From Rhopalosiphum padi (lineage: Eukaryota; Arthropoda; Insecta; Hemiptera; Aphididae): DNA of 64,000 nucleotides. The position numbers and the translations under genes were made by a program. Under the pieces are notes generated by a model. It did not search any database, was not told the origin of the DNA, and saw nothing but the letters and a program-made list of their open reading frames with translations. Every line of letters starts with the position of its first letter. The first letter of the stretch is position 1. This document shows, in pieces, positions 49,097 to 60,600 of this stretch. The stretch is taken from NCBI RefSeq assembly GCF_020882245.1, contig NC_083599.1, positions 72,337,745 to 72,401,744 of the forward strand, read 5' to 3'.

Positions 49097-51707
49097 GTTG
49101 AGCAGAGCAATCAATCAATTTTTGTACCAACTGTAAGTGATATAGTTGATACTGCAAAAATTAATATTATACAACATAATAATATACAAATTTTACCAGC
49201 AGTAGTCTCCTATCTCATATTGACATTCGGTGGATTTCAGACTAGTTGGTTTTATTGATTGCTCCATGTTACAATTCGTTGTCAGACAGTTGACCATATT
49301 ACAATATTTGTCATTGATTTTTTCTTTTAGACATATCTCCTCGTTCAATTTCAACTCAGTATCTTGTAGCTTTTGTTCTGTACAACTCAAGTTGACACAA
49401 GTTGTGTCTAATTTATTTTGGACGTAGTTGATTTCTGAATTCAAATTTTCAATTTCTTCATTCGCTTTCGCCAGTTCTTCTTTATATACAACCAAATCTT
49501 TTCGTACATATGATTCATTTTTTCTTACACAAACGAGTGTATTATTCAATTTATCGATGTCTTCGCAATGCACGACATTTGTCGCTTCTAAATTACGATT
49601 TTGACAAGTTAATACGTGGTTTTTCTGTATTGTATCTTCTAGTTCTCTTTTCATAGCATCCACAGTTGTACATAGCATTGACACGTGTTCTTTATTTTCT
49701 TCGTTTTCCTTGTTCAATTCAAATTCTCGAGTTTGCAACAGTTGAATCTTCTCAATAAATTGCGAAAGTTCTTTTTCGTTTAACAGGTTTTTTGTCATTA
49801 ATGAATCATATTGAGTTTTATAATATTTAAGTTCAGTTTTCAAGTTCTCAATATTATTGTTTAATGACTTAATTTGTTGCTCATAATATTTTTTGTCTTC
49901 ATCATTTAAATTTTTCAAAAATTGTTCATATTTTTCAGCCTTTAATTTAGTAGTAACTAATTCTTTTCTTAATTGCTCAATAGTTAAATTTAATTCGTTG
50001 ATTATTTCGTTGTATTTTTTTTCTGCAATACATTTATTTTCCTTAAGTTCAGCAATTTCCACTATATATAATTTGTTTTGAACCTCAAAACCTTTTATTA
50101 CGGCTTCAAATTTAAGAATTCGTTTACAAAGATTTTCAACATTATAAATATTTTTTCTGTTTTTGTTTTTTTCTATTTCTAATTCGTTCTTCAGTTCTAC
50201 ATTTTGTATACAGATGTTCTTACATTGATTGTCACAAATTGTTTTCAAATTTACTGTTTCTTTTAACTGGAGTTTCATATCGCATAATTTATTTTCCAAT
50301 CCATCTATGATTTTAATATCGTTTGAAAGTGTTTGTGTTTTTTCACAGATTTCTTTTGATATGCATTCATCAGCGCAGAGATTTACCTTTGAACAAGATT
50401 TCATGTTATTTAATTCCTCTTTCTGCTCTTCAAATTTGTTTAATAGTTGTTCATGATTCTCAGTCGTAGAATACAATTCTTCTGTTACTTGACTTAATCT
50501 ATTTTCCAAATTTGATTTCTCATTTACTATTTGTTTCAACTCGTCTACCAAAATAGTAAAATCTGATCTCATTGTGAATATTTCAGAGTCTTTTTTTTTT
50601 AACATTTCTAGTTGTTCATTTAATGTGTTCGTAGAACATGCAAAGTCACTTTGACATTGTTTCAGGGCATTACTACTGATATAATTTTCTTCAATTAAAC
50701 TACTAATAGCCGTCTTTGATTGTTTCAATAACGATAGGATTGAAATACATAACGTTTTTGAATTGCAATATTCATCAATAGCAAGTAGCAACTGTTGTAC
50801 GTCACTATAGATTTTATCCTCAGAAACATTTTCTACTGAGTTATCTTCACATGACAATTTTGAATCTACTGGTAATTTATCTTCACACGAGCATTTTGAA
50901 TCTACCGATAATTTATTTTCACATGAACATTTTGAATCTACCGATAATTTATTTTCACATGAACATTTTGAATCTACCAATAATTTATTTTCACATGAAC
51001 ATTTTGAATCTACCAATAATTTATTTTCACATGAACATTTTGAATCTACCGATGATTTATTTTCACTTGAACATTTTAAATCTACTGCTAATTTATCTTC
51101 AAAAGAACTTTTTGAATCTACCGTAGATGGTTCCGATTCGTAATCAATACTCGAACAGCATTTACAAGTGTTTACAATTTTACAGAGTTCTTTTTGGTAT
51201 TTTTCTCTAATCAATTTTAGCTCATTCTAAACATAAAAATGATTTTATTATTTTTTCAATTACCTATAATATGTATGTACAATATAAAACAATCATGCCT
51301 GATATTCATTTATTTGTTTCTCGTTTAATTCTTCATTAAGTTTCAGTCTGTTAATGTCATTATCTTTTGTACACAATTCATATTTTAACTTTTTTATTAG
51401 GGTTATATGACATTTTTCACGTTCAATTAGAATTTGGATTCTTTTACTGTAATCACTAATCATTTATAAAATATTAGAACTATAAATATGTATAAACATA
51501 TATATTATACATGTTTATTAAACATTATAATATTTAGTTATCAATCAATAATTTTTACCAATATTGTCTGTTTCTTGATAACGCTGAATTTACTTGTAAC
51601 TGTTTGTTTTGTTTTATTAAATTTGAATTTGTATCAAATAACTTATTATATTTATTAACTAAGTCTTTAAACCTCCGTAAACATTCTGCTTCAATAAAAT
51701 AATTCAT
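45811..51707 (-). CDS. Seven-exon gene for a Cys-rich coiled-coil protein (about 1207 aa)
   Basis: Hand-built model with exons 51707-51559, 51455-51299, 51226-49197, 48824-48163, 48066-47865, 47744-47501 and 45990-45811. All junction phases agree and the frame stays open throughout. The product starts MNYFIEAECL. It has a short coiled-coil lead (1-135), eight 12-residue repeats of the CSCENKLSVDSK type (139-232), a long coiled coil (about 240-770, rich in E, K, N and L heptads), a Cys-rich segment (825-920, 16 Cys within its first 84 residues), a second coiled coil (915-1065), a basic Lys-rich stretch and a Cys-containing tail. There is no signal peptide, membrane segment or enzyme motif. The layout resembles structural scaffolds (centrosomal, cytoskeletal or sperm-tail type), but that is only inference. 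The start is supported by an in-frame TAA 18 nt upstream. If the exon 6 donor is not used, the protein ends at 47447 (1165 aa). Confidence 0.75.
45991..47500 (-). other. Candidate intron 6 (1510 bp), A+T-rich
   Basis: A+T-rich DNA without other exons. Donor GTATGT at 47500, acceptor TTTCAACAG at 45991. A 46-codon open patch on the minus strand at about 47035-47175 has no splice sites or motif. Confidence 0.45.
47501..47744 (-). CDS. Coiled-coil gene, exon 6 (basic segment)
   Basis: The acceptor CTGTTATAG|CGATCAA joins exon 5 in phase 2 to give Asp-Asp-Gln-Ser-Glu. The exon is strongly basic (KKIVKKLKTPEKVAVKKHRK, then KNKSKISLKEKKK) and ends HYNGYK. A consensus donor AAA|GTATGT lies at 47500. 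Without it the frame ends at a TAA at 47447 after 17 further residues of non-basic character. Confidence 0.68.
47865..48066 (-). CDS. Coiled-coil gene, exon 5
   Basis: The acceptor TTTTAATAG|AAAATC restores Glu-Asn-Gln-Leu-Lys-Lys. It encodes a regular helix with KCKDKKIKDYENKM and LELDKQLETF. The donor GA|GTAAGA (phase 2) overlaps a TAA that would otherwise end the frame. Confidence 0.75.
48163..48824 (-). CDS. Coiled-coil gene, exon 4 (Cys-rich segment)
   Basis: The acceptor TTTTCAG|TTTTAATG joins exon 3 in frame (Cys-Phe-Asn-Asp-Glu). It encodes the Cys-rich segment with CCPDIC, CCPEPC and CTCLC, then returns to coiled coil. The donor is AGAG|GTATAA (phase 1). The following 96-bp intron 48162-48067 has a length divisible by three and no stop, so its translation looks like coding sequence. 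The hydrophobic, basic insert it would add (SILFLHKMVLKKK) is out of character with the helix on both sides. Confidence 0.75.
48825..49196 (-). other. Intron 3 with a (TA)n microsatellite
   Basis: A 372-bp GT-AG intron with donor GTAAAA and acceptor CAATATTTTCAG. A 36-base TA run at about 49058-49093 lies inside it. Confidence 0.7.
49058..49093. repeat. (TA)n microsatellite in intron 3
   Basis: Uninterrupted TA dinucleotides of about 36 bases. Confidence 0.9.
49197..51226 (-). CDS. Coiled-coil gene, exon 3 (large exon)
   Basis: The acceptor TTTAG|AATGAG begins NELKLIREKYQKEL. The 676 complete codons hold the 12-residue repeats and most of the coiled coil, and the exon ends DYC plus a split TG before the donor TG|GTAAAA at 49196 (phase 2), the same form as the exon 1 donor. 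The frame is open back to the acceptor, but its first in-frame TTG is not a real start. Confidence 0.85.
50837..51118 (-). repeat. 36-bp tandem repeat coding for 12-residue Cys repeats
   Basis: About eight head-to-tail copies of a 36-bp unit. The central five are nearly identical and encode DSKCSCENKL(L/S)V; the outer copies are diverged (for example DLKCSSENKSSV and DSKLSCEDNSV). In-frame unit length keeps the protein open. Decay toward the edges with homogeneous centre copies is typical of unequal crossover or slippage, so copy number may vary between individuals. Confidence 0.9.
51227..51298 (-). other. Intron 2, possible GC-AG intron (72 bp)
   Basis: It starts with GC instead of GT and ends TTTATGTTTAG. 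No GT in the neighbourhood keeps both flanking coiled-coil exons in frame. GC-AG introns are a known minor class in animals. A sequencing error or polymorphism is the alternative. Confidence 0.55.
51299..51455 (-). CDS. Coiled-coil gene, exon 2
   Basis: The acceptor ATGATTAG|TGATTAC joins exon 1 in frame to give Cys-Asp-Tyr-Ser-Lys-Arg. It encodes a Lys/Glu/Leu-rich helix ending NEKQINEYQ. The donor is CAG|GCATGA, a GC-type site in phase 0. Reading through it would hit TGA at once, so a splice is needed here. Confidence 0.6.
51559..51707 (-). CDS. Coiled-coil gene, exon 1
   Basis: ATG at 51707-51705. The 49 complete codons end in SRNRQY and a split TG. The donor TG|GTAAAA at 51558 gives phase 2. 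An in-frame TAA lies upstream without an intervening ATG. Further 5' non-coding exons cannot be excluded. Confidence 0.65.
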
Positions 51708-53990
51708 TACAATTGTTACAATTAATTAGAATTTACGCAAAACAATTTTTATTTTATAACTAAATATGTTTCACGTATTATTTCATATTTATTAGTTTCC
51801 ATAGAAATTTAAAAATTGTAATATTTTCACTATTCTTTATATTTTTTTTTATATAATAAATTGAATTAAATATAGCAATAAATAGTAATAATAATAATAA
51901 TAATAATAATGTTATATTATTTTTTTCATTCAAACATTCATTTAAGTAGGTTTATTTAATAAATAATTGTACGAATAAAATAATGATTAAATACATATTT
52001 ATATAGGTATAAGTATTTTTATGTATCTAGGTAAAACTCGTCTGTACTTTAAATAAATATGAATTTATAAGTCTACGATATTATATGATGTCAATGTATT
52101 ATAAATAAAACTGAATTTTGAGCGATAGCAGTGAGAGTAGGTTTAACGACATTGTACTAAAATTGTCCGTTAATAAGATTTATTCAAATTCGGAAACTTG
52201 ACAAAAGGAATAAATGAAACTCCCGACTTTATGCCGGAAGCACCAGCTGCCTGAAGTGAGAAAATCTTTTCTTTAGCAAAATATCACGATCACGCCAGAA
52301 AAACAGAAAACCAGGAAATGGCATCGCATAAAAGGATATGAGCAAAGAAATAACTCAAAAATAAAAATAAAAACGTCGCACAATAAAATTGAGTAAATAC
52401 TAAAGTATATGTTTGGTCAACATGGAAACGGAAAAAAGTTGGTGAATATTATTATTATTATTATTATTATTATTTATTATAGAAGGCTAATGGATTCTTA
52501 TTCTTCCGCATTTATGTGCGGTTGTTGTACTGCAAAATTATTGTACAATATATTTCATTCGATATTACTTAAAATTTTCAAAACGTAATTTGTTTCCTTA
52601 TAAATATTTTATCGATTTCATGTCAACTATGATATATTTTGTAATTTTTATAAATATATTGTATTTGATTTTCTCTGTTATCATGTGTTACAAATGTCAA
52701 GAAATCATATCTACAGATACCTAAAAATGTCTATAATATAATTGAGCATTTGGACGTGCCAATAAAAAACCCGAAATATATATTTTTTTAAATAAATAAT
52801 CAGCATTATACGAAAATACATAACGCGTCAGCGAAACTTTGGATAATGTCTTACTAGTCACTACTGACATAGTACGTATCCTGCAATCTTTAGTAAAATC
52901 CATAGTATCTAATATATTTTATATTTTTTACTGTATTATGTCCTTCAATAAAGATCTTATTCGAGCGTAAGTTTAAGTTCATTGGTCACTTATTGATTGA
53001 AAAAATCAATATCAATTCTATTGAAAACCGCATAGTGAAAAATTGTAATAGTTTATTATGCTAAAATATTACGTCATGACATGATTATCAAAAGTCATTT
53101 TAGGCATGACAGGTTACTAGTCTGCTTATAAATTACTTCTTGTATTACACGTATAGTACAGTGTATAGTACATAAATCATTTAAAAATATTTATTATTAC
53201 TTTCAATTTTCTGAACAACTATATACTTATATATAATTTGCTAATTTGAAAGTTGGTAACACAAAACCCTTTCGTTACAAATGTTTAATGATAATAATGA
53301 TTTATCATGAGTATTAATCGCATACATTATAATTTATAATTTAGTTTGATCTTTCAAAAGAGATAGTTGTCGTAGAACAAAAATAACATAGAAATAAATA
53401 ACTATCATAAATTTATGTTAGAAAAATGTGTTAAAAATCTCAAAAAATTATGGTTTGAAAGTATCATATTTATATACATTTACTTTTTTTAATGGTAATA
53501 ATATAAATAGTGTTTTAAGTATATATATATATATATATTTTATTATTTGTAATAAGTCATAAACAATCTGTACCAGTAGGCACAATAAGAGTATGAGCTA
53601 TGGTGAACCAAAAAAGAAAGAAAACACGGAACAATTTAAATGAAAAAGCCACTCATTGATGACACTTCGTCAAAAGTGCATAATTAATAATTATTTGAAT
53701 ACTTGCACACTTTGAATTTTCAATAAATAAATAAAAATGTAATCGAGTGTATGATGCTTGTCCATAAAAAATGTATACAATGTATAAGCAATCTAAATCT
53801 CCACTATATGTCATAACATGTAACGTTGTTTGTTGATTGTATTGAATTATTTTTTTTTTTTGTATGTATAATGTTGTATAATATCAATTGATCTTTTGAT
53901 ATCGTATTTTAAATAATCCAAAAATTATCTAGTAAGTATATTCTGTGCATCTATAGGTAGATGTTTCAAATTTTTAAATAGAACTTTTTT
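51708..53990. other. Upstream region of the coiled-coil gene, A+T-rich
   Basis: This should hold the minus-strand promoter of the coiled-coil gene. It contains (TAA)n at about 51889-51911, (ATT)n at 52447-52474 and (TA)n at about 53520-53538. A GC-richer patch at 52215-52330 is the only compositional outlier and could be a 5' exon or promoter, but no site proves it. Confidence 0.4.
52447..52474. repeat. (ATT)n microsatellite
   Basis: Nine to ten ATT units in a row. Confidence 0.85.
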
Positions 53991-54710
53991 TTTTCTTTTT
54001 GTTCTCTGACCGCCAACTCCAAATAATGTTAGGTATCGCCCGGTCAGACCTTTATTGAAACGTGCGAAAACACACGACTGCGTCGCGCAGCACAGCGTCA
54101 TTCAAATAACGACGTAATCATCACAGTCGGTTTACCGCAAATATAGAGTACCTATACGCGCGTAGTGCACGTGCGGTCGCTCCGAAATAAAACGGAACGG
54201 CGACCGCTTCCCGCGATTTACATAATAATAATATTATGTTATGCGTTTATGTCGCCAGTACGAGTCGAGGAAAAATAAACGTACAATCGCACGTGCGCTT
54301 ACGGCAAACTTCTAATAAACATCTCAACAGCCCGATAATACGGCGCCCGGTTGACGAGTTACGGGGGGGGGGGGGTGCTTGCACGGTTTTTTTTATTTTT
54401 CGGTGGGTATTACTCAAAATTGAAAATCGGTCTTGTCAGATCGCGCACACTCGACGCAGCGGGACGAAAAAACGCCGTTTGTCGGGTCCACTACGATCCC
54501 CTTCGGTCACACCCTTATGAGCTGGGCGCGCGCTCGCACCGGCCGGACCTCATCCGCGCGGCAGTAACGCGTAGAAAAGCGTTTTTCTTCCGCCCGGTTA
54601 CCTACCGGCACCGTCCGTCCGTGATAAACACGAACCGCATTGAGCGTGTGCTCTCGGACGTATATCACGTAATATTATGTCGTTATGCCCACGACATGTT
54701 ATAATATGTA
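53991..54710. promoter_or_regulatory. CpG-rich island, candidate promoter
   Basis: A sharply bounded GC/CpG-rich block (54050-54350, 54440-54670) with a poly-G run at about 54363-54375. ORFs at 54236-54520 and 54351-54704 differ in frame, cross the G-run and have Arg-rich, motif-free translations, as expected from CpG-rich DNA. It lies 2.3 kb upstream of the minus-strand coiled-coil gene and could serve a gene in either direction. Confidence 0.4.
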
Positions 54711-57700
54711 CTATTATCAGTATATATTATATATTATTATTTATGTAAAGATCGATTTCTAACGACGATCGTGATTGGGAACTGTGGTGCTTAAATACAG
54801 CGCGGTAATTCTGATCGTGATTTTATTTGCACAAATAGGCACCTACTCATATGACACTCATCGTGTTACTCGATTCGAGGACCAAAACAGCTTCATTGTT
54901 TCTCCCATACGAAATCGATATTTTCAAATTTTGTCTGTCAATATTTTTCTATTAATAGTTTATTAGTATAGATGTTTTATTTATATATAATATATATGCA
55001 TAGTTGTCGATTGTTCTATAAAAACCGAAATTCCATCAAGCATTGAAACATTTAAAACTATTCCCGAACAGTTGTATGATTTATCGTTTATACTTTTATA
55101 GTGCATATATATAACTATTTTATTTATGTAAAAAATTCTATATTTTTTTTTTTTGTCAAATTTAAAAATGGTTATCTTTATCTATTATCTAGAATCTAGA
55201 TTATGGATAAATATTTGAAGTGTTATCTACCATCTCAATTTTGAATGGTTAATCTGTTATTGGACCAGTGTCCAATTAAGTGCTAATGAATGGCACACCT
55301 TAGAGCAATCAATTTTTACCGGTTTTTAAAGTCCTATATAGGATTTTATTAGTACTACAATATTTAAGTATTTTATTCATTTTTGGATCTTGTTCAATTG
55401 TTTATCTACCAATGATTGGTCATTTCAGCTTAAACGCTTAAAAATTGTATATTATTATACCTGGCTTTATTTCAGAGAAGACATTATTGTTAAAAAAAAG
55501 TGTCATCAATCAGTGGAAAAATGAATTTAAACTTTAAAGACAACTATTATAATATAATATGGTATAATATATAATACATGTACAATGTACATATTTGCAC
55601 AATTTTATTATTATATTACATACTAATCACATATCTTGAAACAGATTGCGAAATTATTTTCTAGCTGAGGTGGTTGGTGGTAAAGCAAATTAAAACCGTT
55701 AATATATTATTATGTAAATTATTAATTAATAAACTAACGTTTACGTCTATGTGTAATTAGATCCTTCTGCGTAAGTGCTATTTCTAATTAATTTAAAAGT
55801 TTCTGGAACGTTATATATTAACCCATTTTGTAATAATGATTTTTAGTCAAGATGAAAGTTGTACACGGCGCTTTTAGTAGTTTATATTGCTCATAATGGT
55901 ACTGCTTTTAAAAGTTTTGAATAATAACAATAATATTTCAAGCTTTAGAGGACAATTTATAATATTATAATGAGTAAGGATAATTATTGTTATTATAATA
56001 GACGCGCATTTACTTTGGTCGAGTGACTTAAATTGAAATTTTAGATTCTGGGCGAAACGACAAATGTATTGATTTAACCATGATTATGTGATATTGTATG
56101 TTGTGTTTGTGTCTTTTTTGTATGCGTATAGGACATAGGTACACGATAAGTTATTGTAAGAATTCTTCAATATTCCACTATGGGAATAAGGTCTTCTGCT
56201 AGAGAATTAGATTTTGCTTTTACTTTAAATAGGTCGAAATTAAAAATTCCCATTATGTTTCAAAATAATCGAGGAAACAAATAAAACATTGAAGAAAAAC
56301 TGGAGTTTTTACGCAAGTTTTTGATAATATCTATTTTTATTTTATTTTTTGTGTAACTCAAATAATTTTCAAAATATTTTTACACTATTTGAACTATTTA
56401 TAGACATTTTGTTTTTTCTATTTTTTATTGGCTTTAATTAAAGAAAATGTTTTTTCCAGGTAAACTTAAAAAGGTTATATTGAGATCTTCATACAATATT
56501 GTTCATATAGGTAGCAATTTAAAAAATATCAAAAATACAAACGCACAAGTTTCGTTTTTTTTTTCAATGTGTATATGATAAAATGTTCGTTTGTGATTAA
56601 ACGGTTTGAAAATTAAATACAGAGGTTTTCAAAAGTTTTTTTTTACAGAATTTAAATCTTAAATTTTTACGAAATTTGTCATCAAAATAATATGTAAATA
56701 TTTTATTTAGTCAAAAAGCCATAACATTTAAAATTTTGATAACCTAAGACTTAATAATAATTTAATACAAGATAAATACCTTATAAATGTTATAAGGCTT
56801 ATTAGGGCATTGTAGAGCAAAGGCAGAAATTCTAGGTTTTTAAAAATGTATAATTAGCGCTTTGCTGACAAAAAAATCAATATGAGAACGAAAGTCAAGC
56901 AGGATAATATTTAAATGAATATTATAACATAAATATAATATGCCTACCATTGTAGAATAATATATATTATAATATTATATTAATGCAAAATGCGGTGTTT
57001 TCAGTTTTCACCACAAATGAACTCAACCTACCGTATTACTAACATGCATTGGCTATATAAATTGTAAATTTAATAAAATAAATTAATAATACACACACCA
57101 TTAACTAGCAATAAAGATGCCACCTCAAATTAAATAAAACGATTTTTTAAATTATTTTTATTACGGCAAAACATTATTTGAATGTGCCCTACACATAATA
57201 ATTGTAAGTACGTAAAGAGTAATAATATGTAAAATATAATATGCAATAATAACGTTTGACTTTTTATTATGTCTCTATTATTTTTTGTATATAATATGTC
57301 GACACCGTATATAATATTATACAGGAAAGTGTAAAGTGAAATTAAATATTTATTATAAAGTATCTTATAAATTATAATATAATACAATAAAAACAACGAG
57401 TAAAAATAATTTATTGTAATTAAAATGTTGAAAACTTTTTAATATTATGGAGATATTTAAGGTTTATATATAAATATATATGCTTTTAAAATAGACCTAC
57501 GGAAGTAGGTAATAGTAGGCGTTCTAATTAATAAGAGATGGTAAACGATGATGATTGTACGTAAAGCATAGGTATTCGTTTTGATATATGTTTGATTCTA
57601 GAGCACAACTTAAAATTATACAATTATATAAAATGTATTTTTATTAGTAATGCAATTTTAGTATTGATAAAACACATACTGATTCAATATATTAATATTT

Positions 57701-59350
57701 CCATCCAATATTTTAAAACTATAATTGCATAAAATGCAAACTATTTTGAGTCATCTTTTCTAGACACGTGTAAAATATTTTTAATTAGTAAAGAAAAATA
57801 TAAATATAATATTATTCTATCGCGTGGACGACAGTTATTGTTTGTCAATACCTATTGTATAACTTAACACATAAAACGCGCCGGTGGATCAAAATAAAAA
57901 AAAATTAATAATAGTGAATTGTAAATTATAATTAATTTTTTTTTTTTATCAGTATAACCTAAAATACATTTAAATATATTTAATTGTTATGATTAGGTGA
58001 TACACAATTATGGTAAGAATATAAAATATATTTTAATTTCAGAAACTTTAGTCTTAGATTGAGTTAAAAATAATTAATTTAATGTATAAGTATTATTAAA
58101 ACTTTGTGCATATTCATTTTTATTAAGTACTTATGACTTATGAGTGTATTATTGTATACCTATACATTTAATTTTAATAATACTGTATTATGAATAAAAA
58201 AAAAAATAAAAATACTCGTTCATTTAATTTGATTATGTTAATTTAGTTTAGTTTTTTTTATATACGTTATTATATTTTGATAATTAATGTTTGAATGAGA
58301 TTGGTAGGTAGGTAGGTAGGTACTTTTAGGACTTTAGGACTTTATTAGGGTTACTAATTAATAATTATTAATAAAAGTTAGGCGAAAAGCTTATTATTTT
58401 TTACCTCATTATTTATGTTATACATTATTATTATTATTTTTTATTGTTGTTAATCGAAATGTATAACAATTATATTAGAAAACTTTTCGTGTTCATAAAA
58501 AAAAATGATATAAATTAAACCCATACACTTTGCAATAAATGTAACCATACCATTGCTTAGCGAATACTGCAAAAGAGTTTCAGTAACAATATCTTATTTA
58601 TTGAAAGAAATTTATGAATTGTAGTTTATTGATTTATAGGTAAACAAATAATAAATGTTTAACATCACTTTTATGAATCAATTAAAAGATAATGATGTAA
58701 AACTATTAATGGTATAATTGTATAAATGTACTTTTATATGTACAATTACGATTGACATTAAACTTATTTATTTGTTATATAATGTATTTTCAATGTCTAA
58801 TTTCAAAAATTTTTGTTCGTACAACAAATTATAAAATTCATAATTTGTGAATACACAAATACCTAATGGTAAAAAAACATTTTCATTTAAATCTCTTTCT
58901 CTTTATATGCATATAATATGAATGTTTAAATAACGTAAAAAGTGATTTTGTGATAAAAATATTTTAATGATAATCATAATAAATCTGACTGTATATTTAA
59001 TTAAAAGAGAGAAAAAACAAGAAACTCGATTCACTATAAAAGGCTTTTGAACAAAGTTCTTTGTTAGTTAGGTAAATGTAATTGAGGTATTAAGTATTTT
59101 GTACTCAATAATGCATGCGTGATAAAATGATTTTAAGATATTATAGATAGAGACGGGCAGACGGCTCGCGACTAGAGCAGCATCTATTTTCAAGTATTAT
59201 TATTATTTTTTTCATTTTATTGTTATTTTAATTTGGTGGATTTGGTTTGGCAAATGTTTGCCAGAAATAAATAGAATCTATAAGTATATTTTAATTTTAT
59301 GACTTTAACTAATTCATACAATATCGGTGGCACTCATAGCTAAAAACCGA
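54711..59350. other. A+T-rich non-coding stretch
   Basis: No supported gene. The ORF at 57130-57396 (minus) is built of I, L, Y, F and N residues only. A (GGTA)n microsatellite lies at 58303-58322, and short A- and T-runs are frequent. Confidence 0.5.
58303..58322 (+). repeat. (GGTA)n microsatellite
   Basis: Five tandem GGTA units. Confidence 0.85.
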
Positions 59351-59867
59351 AGCTGGGCATTAATGAGTTAAAAGTTAAAATTAAGTTAAAACGTTAAGTT
59401 AATTTTAATTAAGTTAATTAACTCGTTACATTTTTTTCAGATTAACTTTTAACTTTATAAGTTACTTTTTTTTTTTATTAACGTGTTAACTTCAAGTTAA
59501 TTTTATTCAAAAGTATCTAAATTAAGTTAATTTTTGTCTGAAAAATAATGCAAGAATAATTAAAAAATTTAGGTTTTATTTTAGAAAAACAGGGTTTTTG
59601 ATAGCTAATTAATACTAAGATGTATCATTTTAAATTTTCCTGGTAATTTTCTTAAGCGTAAAGAAAAACTATCTAATAAACAAGATTATGTGTCCGAAAT
59701 TTTTTATTTTTGCAAATTAGAAAATTTTAATTTTAAAATAAGTTAAGTTACTTTTAACTTAACGAGTTAACAAAAAAATATGAGTAACTTTAAATTTAAT
59801 TTAACTTAATTCTTTTTAAAGTAACTTAATTTAACGAGTTAAAAAAAATCGTTAACTTGTCCAGCCT
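59351..59867. mobile_element. Fold-back / MITE-like element rich in AAGTTAA
   Basis: The left end, AGCTGGGCATTAATGAGTTA, and the reverse complement of the right end, GGCTGGACAAGTTAACGATT, share a G-C-T-G-G-x-C-A start and then run into AAGTTAA/TTAACTT repeats. These dominate 59365-59530 and 59745-59860 on opposite strands, so the two arms can fold on each other over more than 100 bases imperfectly. The middle is ordinary A+T-rich DNA. No ORF and no clean target duplication were found. The superfamily is unknown. Confidence 0.55.
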
Positions 59868-60600
59868 TGCTGAAAACGATCCTAAATATTTTGATAATTT
59901 AATAAGTGAGTATGGAAAATCATAATAATCTACTTAACTATTAAAATAATATTTACGAGCATTATTTTTTGAATTATAACAAACTAACTAAATTCGTTTG
60001 ATAAAAAAATCTTAGTTTTTCGTTTAAATATCCAATTTCATCAAAGGTTAAATTTAAAACAGTTTAAGGAAATAATTGGGGTTATTTACGATATTATGAA
60101 ATTTCTATAAAAAACTTTAAGAGGAAAACCTAGCTCTTAATCAAGAATTGAAAATGCTATACATAAATGTGAAGTTTATAGGTTACCTAATCGTGTTGTT
60201 ATTTTAAAATACAAAAACGATATAACGTAGACGATAATTGGAATTTTCTCGTTTTCTCGTAGGTACTCGTTAGGCTTTTAACTATTGAGATAAGTACATG
60301 GAATTTTCTATTTTTCACTTCCCTTTATGTTTCTGACATACAATTACGCCCGTAAAATAACTAGCATGTATCACCTTCACGTTAAAACTTTTCTTAGCAA
60401 TTAATCCAAAAATATTTTATATCGTTTCAATGGCAGTGCAAAATTATCGAAAAAACGTCCGTTTAAAAAATAAAAATGTTTAAACAAATAGTCGACTGGT
60501 AAAATAATTGTGTTTCTAAAATATAATATTCTACGACAAAACATCGTTCTCCCACTCTCGCCATTGCACAACTGGTACACCGTATACTCTAAAATGATAT
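59868..60600. other. A+T-rich non-coding stretch
   Basis: Nothing recognised. Confidence 0.5.

Noticed and set aside
50837..51118. Tandem array as a CRISPR
   Set aside because: The repeats are directly adjacent without spacers and code for protein in a eukaryotic gene.
50851..51126. 91-codon plus ORF of repeated ILNLPIIYFHMN units
   Set aside because: It is the antisense of the in-frame 36-bp coding repeat.
54236..54704. Arg-rich plus ORFs in the CpG island
   Set aside because: They cross a poly-G run in different frames and show no motif.
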